From UBA6164 sp964344895 (GTDB lineage Bacteria; Patescibacteriota; Gracilibacteria; BD1-5; UBA6164): DNA of 8,546 nucleotides. The position numbers and the translations under genes were made by a program. The DNA lies in NCBI GenBank assembly GCA_964344895.1, contig CAYFPB010000062.1, forward strand, positions 1-8,546. Reading direction: 5' to 3'. Every line of letters begins with the position of its first letter. The stretch's first letter is position 1. Below are positions 1-7,238 of this stretch, piece after piece. The notes below the pieces were generated by a model. That model made no database searches. It was not told where the DNA came from and worked only from the letters and a program-made list of their open reading frames with translations.

Positions 1-6
1 GGTAAG

Positions 7-63
7 CTATTTCTTAGCTTTTTTAGGTGGTCGGATTTGAGTGAGACGATACAATTTTTTCAT
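7..63 (-). CDS. Possible 18-aa basic peptide MKKLYRLTQIRPPKKAKK
   Basis: A short ORF begins with ATG three bases after the TAG stop of the upstream glycosyltransferase gene and ends in TAG. The peptide is strongly basic, ending RPPKKAKK. I recognise no family and no function. The bases GGAA just before the ATG are at best a weak ribosome binding site. Codons such as CGT, CTC, ATC and CGA are unlike the AGA, TTA and ATA usage of the neighbours. This argues either for a different origin or for this not being a gene. A 6-bp inverted repeat (4-9 with 15-20) overlaps its end. It could equally be the leader region of a gene lying beyond the window edge. Confidence 0.25.
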   Translation of the reverse strand: MKKLYRLTQIRPPKKAKK

Positions 64-66
64 TTC

Positions 67-1206
67 CTAAATATTATTTATTATATTATCATAAACCTCC
101 CCTACACTTATATTATTTACAAAGTTATTTCTATCTACCCTAAACTCCCCTTTATGAACATTTATAGTAGGATTTCAATCTCATTTATATAAATTCACAT
201 TCATATCTAAAGGATAAGCTCAAAATCTAATTGGTAAATTGGGTCAAAAAAGTCATATTGTTCTTGTTTTCATACAAGCTGATAAGTGCATAGGTCATGT
301 ATCATTTGATACCATTAGATCACATTTTTCTAAAAAATAAGCAAACTCTCTAAGATTGAATTTTCAACAAATATTCATTACTTTATCATTGTCTATTTTT
401 TCAAGTATTTTCAACACTCATTTTTCTTCAAATTTAGTACCAGACAAAAATATAATTACTTTATCTTGTTTTAATTTATTAATTAATTCAATCCAGTTTT
501 GTAAGTCCCAAAACCTATCACTCCCAGTTTCAGCTCATCAGGTATGAAAACAAACTATTTTATAATTTGTATTTATATATTTTCCCTTAATATTAAACAA
601 AAACTCATCTATTTTATTTTTATCTTCAATATTATATTTATATGATTCTAGATAATTTGGTATATCTATAACTACTCCTAAAGGAACAAGCAGATTTATA
701 AAACCTAAACTTGCATGTTCTCTATCATTGTACTTTATTACATTATTATAAGCTAAGCTTCTAGAATATATTTCATTATATCAGATATTTATTTTTCAGG
801 TCCATAGTGATATTAGTGATGAAATATTAAAATAATCTTCAGTATCAATAACTACATCATATTTTTTAAAAGAAAATATAAGTTTTAATAGATCTCAAAT
901 ATTAAATAAATTTAAATAGTTATCAAAGTATCACTGATTTTTATATACTCAAATATTTCTTGATGTAGATAAAACACTATACTCAACATTTTTTCAGTAA
1001 TGTTTTTTTAGTCTAACTACCATTGGAAAAGTTAAAATACTACTTCAAAGAGCCCAAAGTCTAATTACTAATACTTTCTTTGGGCTTATCTTATATTTAT
1101 CATTATTAAAAATATATTTTAAAGGAAATAATATAATATTTAATAAAGCAAAAATATACTTATCTATATATCTTAATATTTTAATTCACATAAAATTAAT
1201 TTTCAT
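67..1206 (-). CDS. Glycosyltransferase family 9 (heptosyltransferase-like)
   Basis: This 379-aa protein, with TGA read as Gly, belongs to the GT9 family of ADP-heptose:LPS heptosyltransferases (WaaC/WaaF/WaaQ type). These enzymes transfer heptose from a sugar nucleotide to a surface glycan on the cytoplasmic face of the membrane. The N-terminal Rossmann start is at about residues 43-61 (KKVLVIRLWALGSSILTFP). The donor-binding C-terminal motif SNDTGPMHLSA begins at residue 300 and is followed by TIGLFGP. A hydrophobic, basic-flanked stretch at about 17-33 could anchor it to the membrane. WaaC-type enzymes usually carry an Asp after the Gly of the first motif, but here the residues are Ser55-Ser56. 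The gene is last of the heptose cluster, so a heptose is the likely donor; the acceptor cannot be told. GGGGGAG lies six bases before the start codon and inside a hairpin. Length is normal for the family. Confidence 0.88.
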
Positions 1207-1244
1207 ATTATTCTCCCCCTTACTAGGGGGGAGTTAGAGGGGGG
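1207..1244 (-). repeat. GC-rich inverted repeat between hldA and GT9 gene
   Basis: The spacer is nearly all C and G runs in an otherwise AT-rich region. On the plus strand CTCCCCC (1213-1219) pairs with GGGGGAG (1227-1233) around a 7-base loop, and a second G run follows at 1238-1244. Read on the transcribed minus strand, two C runs precede one G run, so the G run can pair with either. The G run is also the Shine-Dalgarno-like sequence of the glycosyltransferase start at 1206. It may be a dispersed GC-rich repeat or a translation-controlling hairpin. It has no T tract, so it is not a typical intrinsic terminator. Confidence 0.6.
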
Positions 1245-2159
1245 CTAAAATAATTCTTTCTTAGTAATTACAGCAGTTCAGACTTTTTCAATAACTATTC
1301 AGCTAGCTTTATTTCATAAATCTACAGCTTCTTTTAGAGATAATCATTCTGCTATTGCATAAGAAACCATTGCTATAAAAGTGTCTCCTGCTCAAGTTAC
1401 ATCAAATACTTTTTGTGTTTGTGTTTTAATATGATAGTATTTCCCTTTTTTAGTCACAAGGCTAGCTCATTTCTTTCATCTTGTTATAACTAAATTTGTG
1501 TTCATTTTTTCAACAAATTCTATAGCATACTTTTCTATATCTTTATCTGTATTTTCTATTTGTTTAGCTATCATTTCTGAAAACTCTTTAAAATTTGGTT
1601 TGATTAAATAAAAATCTTTAAATAATTCATAATTATATGGTTTAGAATCAACTAAAACTTTTATATTACTTTTTTCTGAAATTTCTTTTATTTTATTTAT
1701 TAATTTTTTATTTATTATTCATTTATCGTAATCTGATATAACTATTATTTTATAATTATTATCTTTTATTATTTTAATTATTTTTTCTATATCTTTTTCT
1801 GAAATTTTTATCTTATTTTCATAGTCAACTCTAAGTAGTTGTTGATGATAAGTATTTTCTATAAATCTTACTTTTGTAATAGTAGGAAATTTTGATAAAA
1901 TAGGAAAAAAGTTTATATTATTATTTTTACATTGCTCATTAAAAATTATATTATTTTCATCATTTCAAACAACTCAAATAAGATCACAATTTGAATTAAT
2001 ACTTGCAATATTTGCTGCTACATTTGCTGATCATCATAGTTTGTATTCTTCTTTCTCCACATTTAATAATGGGTTAGGTCATTCTGGGTTCAACCTAACA
2101 ACATCTCAATAAGTATATTTATCAAGCATTACATCTCATAATACTAGTATTTTTGACAT
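1245..2159 (-). CDS. hldA: D-glycero-beta-D-manno-heptose-7-phosphate kinase (HldA / RfaE domain I)
   Basis: This 304-aa PfkB-family sugar kinase phosphorylates heptose 7-phosphate at C1 with ATP to give the 1,7-bisphosphate, the second step of nucleotide-heptose synthesis in the cytosol. Residues 4-20 (ILVLGDVMLDKYTYGDV) and the LGGSANVAANIAS stretch at 41-53 are the RfaE kinase substrate-binding signatures. DVTGAGDTF at 253-261 holds the anion hole and the catalytic base Asp259. The first Gly of that motif is a TGA codon, which is good evidence for UGA being Gly. In E. coli this domain is fused to the nucleotidyltransferase as HldE; here the two are separate genes with the kinase downstream. 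The start at 2159 gives the canonical N terminus with no extension. GC-rich hairpin-forming spacers lie on both sides of the gene. Confidence 0.93.
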
Positions 2160-2265
2160 TTTTATTTGATTTTTATTAAATTGTAAATATAATACTAACA
2201 TCCTTTAAAAGGATATTGAATTCAGCCCTTAAACGCGGGAGTTAACCCCTTACGAAAGTAAGGGT
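2160..2265 (-). other. Structured GC-rich spacer upstream of hldA
   Basis: This is the longest gap inside the operon. It has a hairpin with stem CCCTTAC (2247-2253) and GTAAGGG (2258-2264) around a GAAA loop on the plus strand. A GC-rich patch at 2225-2246 has further C and G runs that could pair alternatively. A 7-bp inverted repeat ATCCTTT / AAAGGAT lies at 2200-2214. On the transcribed minus strand no T tract follows any of these, so none is a convincing terminator for the operon. Viewed on the plus strand, the first hairpin is followed by TTTATTTTAT and resembles a weak terminator, but no plus-strand gene is visible. A regulatory or RNA-processing role is inference only. The spacer shares the 8-mer GGGAGTTA (2237-2244) with the spacer on the other side of hldA (1229-1236). 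Confidence 0.45.
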
Positions 2266-3321
2266 TTATTTTATATTAAAAATATCTTTCACAATATCAA
2301 TTGTATCAATATAATATTCTTTTTCAAGTCTTCAAACTAATTTATTTAATCTTTTTTTACTTACATCTCTAATAGATCAACATCTAATAATTGATTTATT
2401 AATTAATCAATTATTATTAGATTTTTCTACAACAATATCTGTTTTATAAACTTTTTTTGCCTTTCAATGTGTGTTATAATACGAAGTAATTGGTATTACA
2501 ATTAAGTTATCTCATTTTGACGAAAACTTTTTTCAACTTATAACCAAAGCTGGTCTTCTTTTATTAAATTCAACTCATATATTTTGTCAAAAATCAACTA
2601 TATAAATATTAAATTGTTTTATAGTTTCTTTTATAAAATTACGATTATACTCTATATTTAATTTATTATAAAACCAATTTATATAAGATTCTAAACTTTC
2701 AGAATATTTATTAGAGTTATATTTGTAGAATTCTACTAAATTGATAAAGCTTTTAGGTTGTAACTCATCTATAATGTTTGTTGTACTACATCAAGCAACA
2801 ATTGGTACAATTATTACTTTTCAGTTATTTTCTACACTTTTAACTGCCTCTGGCATAAATCATTTTTCTTTTTCAAATTTTTCTACTCAGCTTTCAATTA
2901 TATACTCATAAGCCTTAGTTAAGTCTATTATTCCTTCTTTTTCTACTGCATAATCTTTTATACTTTCTTGAATATAGTCTCATCATTTCAAGATAAAATC
3001 TGGTTTTAATACCTCTACTGGTTCCACAGGAGTATTATCATCAAATATATAAATGTAATCAACATTTTTTAAGTTATCAAGCATTGTTGATCTAAAACCT
3101 TCATTATTTACTGGTCTTCATGGTTTTGTTTTCCAATAAGGTGAGGCATCTCAGTTCATTCATACTACAATAATATCAGCCATTTTTCTACATACATTAA
3201 ATGTCTTCATATGTCCTGGGTGCATTATATCAAAACATCCATTGGTCCATATTATTTTTTTTCAATTATCTTTTTCTTTTTGTATGATTTCTTGTAATTT
3301 ATTCAAATCTTTAAATATCAT
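2266..3321 (-). CDS. Heptose-1-phosphate nucleotidyltransferase (HldC/RfaE-C type) fused to PemK/MazF-type domain
   Basis: One unbroken 351-aa frame joins two domains. Residues 1-187 are a cytidylyltransferase-fold nucleotidyltransferase of the HldE C-terminal type, which makes ADP-heptose (GDP-heptose in some relatives) from heptose 1-phosphate. The ATP-binding TNGCFDIMHPGH is at 26-37, LKGGDY at 111-116 and GCSTTNII at 177-184. About 45-50 extra residues (117-166) separate the last two motifs, which are close together in usual homologues. Residues 188-240 form a linker. Residues 241-351 match PemK/MazF endoribonuclease toxins: GQNIGVEF (245-252), KRRPALVIS (254-262), IPITS (276-280) and SIIRCGSIRDVSKKRL (310-325). 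No antitoxin gene lies beside it. By my reading 18 of its 22 glycines are TGA. It starts 6 bases after gmhB, and the fusion is clear at sequence level. Whether the second domain cuts RNA is unknown. Confidence 0.88.
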
Positions 3322-3327
3322 TTTTTA

Positions 3328-3858
3328 TTAATTATTAATTATTTTTTCTATTTCATCCCAACTATTAACAGTAAAATCAGGTTTTATATCACTATTATCT
3401 ACATCTAGATTTTGTGTATTTAATAATATAGTTTTTGTTCATGACCTGATTCAAGCTTCTACATCTTTATAATTATCTCATATCATATATGAATTTTCTA
3501 AATCTATATCTAATTCTCTTTTTGCTCTTAATATCATTCAATTATTTGGTTTTCTACATTCTGAATCTCAAGAAAAATCAGGGTGAAATGGAGAGAAATA
3601 TATTCCATCAAATTTTATATCCAGTTGCTTTCCCAGCTCATCCATAAATAGGAAAAGATCTTTTTCTTCATAATATCATTTATCTATTCATGCTTGATTA
3701 GTAATTATAACAAGCAGATATCCTTGTTGTCTAAATTTTTTTAATTTTTCTCATATTCATTGTTCTACCAATCTGCAATCTTCTGCTTTATAAGCATATC
3801 CTATATCCACATTTAATGTTCCATCTCTGTCTAGAAAAAGAGCTTTTTGCATTTTCAT
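3328..3858 (-). CDS. gmhB: D-glycero-D-manno-heptose-1,7-bisphosphate 7-phosphatase (GmhB)
   Basis: This 176-aa HAD-superfamily histidinol-phosphatase-like enzyme removes the C7 phosphate from heptose 1,7-bisphosphate, giving the 1-phosphate used by the nucleotidyltransferase encoded just downstream. The nucleophile motif FLDRDGTLN is at 8-16 (Asp10, Asp12). The Thr motif IITNQAG lies at about 50-56, CRKP at 101-104 (Lys103), and the metal-binding MIGDNYKDVEAG at 125-136 (Asp128, Asp132). E. coli-type GmhB has a zinc loop with Cys and His ligands before CRKP. Here only His92 and Cys101 remain, so zinc is probably not bound. The start at 3858 is four bases after the gmhA stop. An in-frame ATG two codons later is also possible. 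Length is normal for the compact form of the family. Confidence 0.92.
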
Positions 3859-3862
3859 ATAA

Positions 3863-4426
3863 TTAAGTAAATAATCTATTTTCTACTTCTTCACATATAG
3901 TATGGTAAATTGTAGTATGACATTCTTGTATTCTTGGTGTATTATTTGATTCAACAATTAAGTTATAATCAAGCATATCATGCATTTTTCATCAATTATT
4001 TCATGTTAATCATATAGTTATTAATCCATTCTCTTTTGCTATATTTATTGCTTCTACTATATTCTGACTATTTCAGCTAGTTGATATTCCAATAAATATA
4101 TCTCACTTATTTCATAGTCATTCAACTTGTTTAGAATATACAAAATCATTTCAATAGTCATTTCATATAGAAGTAAGTATTGATGTATCTGTTGTTAGAG
4201 CTATTGCTGGCAGGCTTTTTTTATCTAGCTTATATCTTCATATAAACTCTGCTGCAAAGTGTTGAGCATCTGATGCACTTCATCAGTTTCATGCTACTAG
4301 TATTTTATTTCCATTATTAAAACAGCTAATAATAACTTCTATTACTTCTTCTAATAAAGAGTTATTTTTTTCAATAAAATCTTTTTTTACTTGTGCTGCT
4401 TCTAAAAAATATTTTTCTAAATTCAT
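3863..4426 (-). CDS. gmhA: Phosphoheptose isomerase (sedoheptulose 7-phosphate isomerase, GmhA)
   Basis: This 187-aa SIS-domain enzyme converts sedoheptulose 7-phosphate from the pentose phosphate pathway into D-glycero-D-manno-heptose 7-phosphate, the committed first step of heptose synthesis. GNGGSASDAQHFAAE at 46-60 and STSGNSQNI at 115-123 are the sugar-phosphate-binding signatures. The usual zinc ligands are all present as His56, Glu60, Gln167 and His175, each offset by five from the E. coli enzyme. The C-terminal motif TPRIQECH at 163-170 and CEEVE near the end are typical. Length is close to the usual 190. Four conserved glycines within 46-63 are TGA codons. The AT-only upstream spacer shows no Shine-Dalgarno sequence close to the start. 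The gene is followed with a 4-base gap by gmhB, so translation is probably coupled. Confidence 0.95.
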
Positions 4427-4469
4427 TTATTATTTTATTATCTATTATTTATTATTATATTTTCCTTCT
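4427..4469 (-). repeat. AT-only stop-rich spacer before gmhA
   Basis: The spacer between the RNA ligase stop and the gmhA start consists largely of TAATAA and TAAATAA units. Reading the minus strand I find TAA or TAG triplets in all three frames within about 30 bases. An AGGAGG sequence sits in the last codons of the ligase gene, some 45 bases from the gmhA start. That is too far to be its ribosome binding site. Confidence 0.6.
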
Positions 4470-5165
4470 CTACCTCCTATGCCTTCTACCCTCATACCAA
4501 TCAAACATATCTAATCTCAATTTTGCTAATTTATTTTTACTTGGACTATAAAATATAAGTCATTCTGGTTTTTTCTTTTTTCATTTATGTAATTTTCTAT
4601 AGTAAATAGAAAAAATATCATCTCATTTAAACCACTTAGAAATACCTTCAAAACTGATATCGTATTTTCACCATGACTTATAAGATAAAGATTCTTTTGC
4701 ATAAGAAGTAAATGGTATCCAAATATGTTTTTCTAAATCATATGGATTTGCTTGTAGTTTTGGTCAAATAAGTTCTCAAAAATAAACTCCATCTTCTAAA
4801 TCTAGGTATCACTTATAGAATGACTCATATATTCACTCTATAATATAACTCTTAGATTTATCCCAAAAATCTACTTTATTTAACCTATTTTGTACTCTTA
4901 CTGGTTTTTTATCCTTTATTTCTAAAGCAATATTTGTACCATCTAGTTTTTCCATAGCTATTACATCACTATCTTCAAATACCCATTCATATCAAGGGGT
5001 TACTTCTGGTATTACTACATATTCTCAATCTATTTCTTTTCTTAGATATGGAGACTCTAGTTTTGGCATATCTGGCAATAAATCTTTTTTTAATTCTTTT
5101 TTTTCCATAAAAATATTTGACTTTTTAATATAATTTAGTTTATACTCTATTGTATTTTCTTGCAT
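4470..5165 (-). CDS. RNA ligase family protein (ATP-dependent nucleotidyltransferase)
   Basis: This 231-aa protein has the ordered motifs of the covalent nucleotidyltransferase superfamily, RNA ligase branch (Rnl2/RNA_ligase type). These enzymes adenylate a lysine and seal 3'-OH/5'-phosphate RNA ends. Motif I is EKLDGTN at 72-78 with the nucleophile Lys73. Motif III is YFGELIGP (128-135), motif IV is PEGLIFYS (200-207), and a motif V-like KLAKLR (212-217) follows. The protein is short, consisting of little more than the catalytic domain, and ends in the basic GRRHRR. It starts 10 bases after the 677-aa gene; an in-frame ATG at 5108 is an alternative start. No kinase/phosphatase domain for end healing is attached. 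Its presence in a heptose operon is unexpected. The superfamily call is confident, but substrate choice (RNA, tRNA or nicked duplex) is not determinable. Confidence 0.78.
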
Positions 5166-5175
5166 TTATTATTTT

Positions 5176-7209
5176 TTATAGACTATCTCTATCAACTCCC
5201 AAAATATCCATACTATCAATAAAATCAGCTTTCGATCTATTTTTTTCTTCTCCTCAATATTTTTCAATTAAATATATTATCATAGATGGATGTTCAACCT
5301 CTCACCATTCTATAGACTCCTCAAATAATTTTCTTATTTTTGATTTTTTCTTTTTTATTTTTTGTGATTTTTTTATTATAAACTCATTAAACTTTTCTAG
5401 TTCATTACTCTTTAATTTCCTTACTCAAATCTTTCTATACATTTTTTCAATATCATCAACAATAAAATCTTCTTTTTTCTTATATTTTTGCCAAAAATAT
5501 GGTAATATATCCCGTATTTCATCCTCTTTATATCATTTTTTTTCAATAATTCTTAAATCTTTGTAATCAACATATATAGTTCCCTCTTCTCTTACTTTAT
5601 CTAAAAATTCTTCTAAATCAAAATCTAAAATTATTTTTCTTATTCTACTAATCAAAGCTTTTTCATCTTTATTTTTTATTAACTTATCAATAATTCTATC
5701 CCTTTTTATTGTAACTAAACGTCTTAATAATGGAGCAAAAAATTCTTTAATTTGTGGAATATTTTCTGCTCATACTATAGAATATCATTTTTTAAATCTA
5801 GAAAGTTCTTTTAATTGATTATCTAAATCTAGCATAAAATCAAAATCTTTTTCTAATTCCTCTAAACTAATATTTTCTACAAAATCATCATTTCTAACAT
5901 CTCAGTATTTATCAATAATAGAATTTACATAAAAAGATATATAATTACCTTTTAATCTAAAAAATCATGAATGTTCTACTAATAATTGTTCAGCTAAATC
6001 TCTTGCTTCTAAAAACTTTTTATCTCTAGATTTTTCTATAGATTCTTCATATATATCTTTTTCTTCTTCACTAAAGTACTTAGTATATCAATCATAAAAC
6101 TCTAATTCATGTTTAGGTACTTGTTGAAGCCTTAAATTTGATATATCATAATCAGGATCTACTTCATGGATAAAATCTAATGGTGTTTTATCTCAAAATA
6201 AACTATTTTTTGATTTTAACCATTTATTTTTCTTATCTTCTAATAAATCAATTTCTCCCTTTGTAGCTTTTCTATTAATTGGTAACTCACTATTTGTTTC
6301 CTGTAATTCTCTAAAAAATGTCTGCATTACCATCTCCAACCTCTTAGTTAATTTTTCCTGTTTTGCCTCTTCTGGTGTTTTTAAATTTTCTTGTAAATAT
6401 AATCAAACATATTCTTTTAAATCATCTAAGTCCTTAGTATTTATTTTGTATAAACTTATAAATTCAAAAAAATCAGAAAATGCACTTTGTTTATTATCCT
6501 TTAAAATATTCTCTGCTTTTTTATATATTTTTTTTCAAATAATTTTTAATAAAATTGATTTAATTCTCTTTAAATAATTGATATTTACTCAAGTATTATT
6601 TACTTCTTTATTAGTTTTATTAAGTAAACTCATTCTTTCTTCTATATCTAGAACATCTTTTATTCAACTAAACATATGTTTGTATCATAACTTTAACTCT
6701 TCAAAATAATTATTTTCTTCAATATTATTAGTTATATAATAATAGTTTTTCATATTATACCATCAATCATCCAGTTTAATTAATCTAGATATAATAAGAT
6801 CTCACTTAGAAAAATCTTTTTCCAGACTAGACTCACTCCCCTCTCATTCTCAAATAATTTCATATTTATTTCAATTGCTAATATCTAAAAATGATACTTT
6901 TTCATTACTTATTTCTAGTATCTCAAAAATTCATACAAAAGTAGTTTTTAAATACTCTATTTCTTTTGAATTATCTAGATAATCTGAAATTATATTAATA
7001 TTATCTAAAGTAATATAATGCAATGATCTTCAATACACCTCTGCTTCTGCAATATCATATCAAGAATTTAACTGTATTAGTTCAACTATTTTTTTAAAAT
7101 TAGTAGCTATATTTAATAAAGAAATGTCTTTGTTCAAATTTTTTAATACTTCATTTCATATATCAAAAAATTTTTGATATACACTAGACCCCAAACTTAA
7201 TTTTTTCAT
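5176..7209 (-). CDS. Unrecognised 677-aa charged, mostly helical protein
   Basis: The frame is open for 677 codons only when TGA is Gly. I do not recognise a family with confidence. The N-terminal 90 residues look helical. A beta-rich stretch at about 91-160 contains FEILEISNEKVSFLDI and KGDLIISRLIKLDDGWY, and resembles the small barrel-like module that precedes a GDLLFARL-type motif in some SEC-C-containing proteins. SLFGDKTPLDFI at 336-347 resembles the GGRTPREA-type motif of those same proteins. No Cys-rich SEC-C zinc motif is visible. The rest is Lys/Glu-rich and probably helical, with a very basic run near residue 625. I see no signal peptide, transmembrane segment or catalytic motif. 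It is co-directional with the RNA ligase gene at a 10-base gap, suggesting co-expression. A nucleic-acid-associated role is inference only. Confidence 0.75.
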
Positions 7210-7213
7210 ATTA

Positions 7214-7234
7214 TTTATTATTTATTATTTATTA
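7214..7234 (-). repeat. Three copies of heptamer TAATAAA
   Basis: On the minus strand the galE stop is followed by exactly three tandem copies of TAATAAA before the next start at 7209. Because the unit is 7 bases long, successive copies place tandem TAA codons in each of the three reading frames. The spacer is otherwise A and T except for one C. Confidence 0.8.
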
Positions 7235-7238
7235 TTTG

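Noticed and set aside
4..25. 6-bp inverted repeat AAGCTA/TAGCTT with a T run as a terminator
   Set aside because: The T run follows the stem only on the plus strand, where no gene is seen. On the minus strand the visible sequence after the stem is ACC. The window ends there, so it cannot be judged.
10..60. Possible tRNA T-arm (ACTCAAATCC on the minus strand)
   Set aside because: The T-arm GGTTC context, the matching stem and the rest of a cloverleaf are absent.
356..547. Plus-strand 63-codon standard-code ORF
   Set aside because: It is an antisense shadow of the GT9 gene, which has strong motifs in the opposite strand. The translation is low-complexity with no recognisable domain.
2160..2200. 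Separate promoter for hldA
   Set aside because: TATTAT-like and TAATAA-like sequences occur, but in such AT-rich DNA they are expected by chance and no matching -35 element is visible.
4472..4480. AGGAGG as a Shine-Dalgarno site
   Set aside because: It is inside the last codons of the RNA ligase gene and about 45 bases from the next start codon, with no closer ATG.
5150..5566. Plus-strand 138-codon Phe/Ser/Ile-rich ORF that looks membrane-like
   Set aside because: It is the complement of the Lys/Glu-rich 3' end of the 677-aa gene. AAA and GAA codons read backwards give Phe and Ser, producing a false hydrophobic protein.
1..7209. Numerous TGA codons as evidence of pseudogenes or frameshifts
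   Set aside because: Every TGA lies in an otherwise intact frame and many fall on invariant glycines, so recoding explains them without any gene decay.
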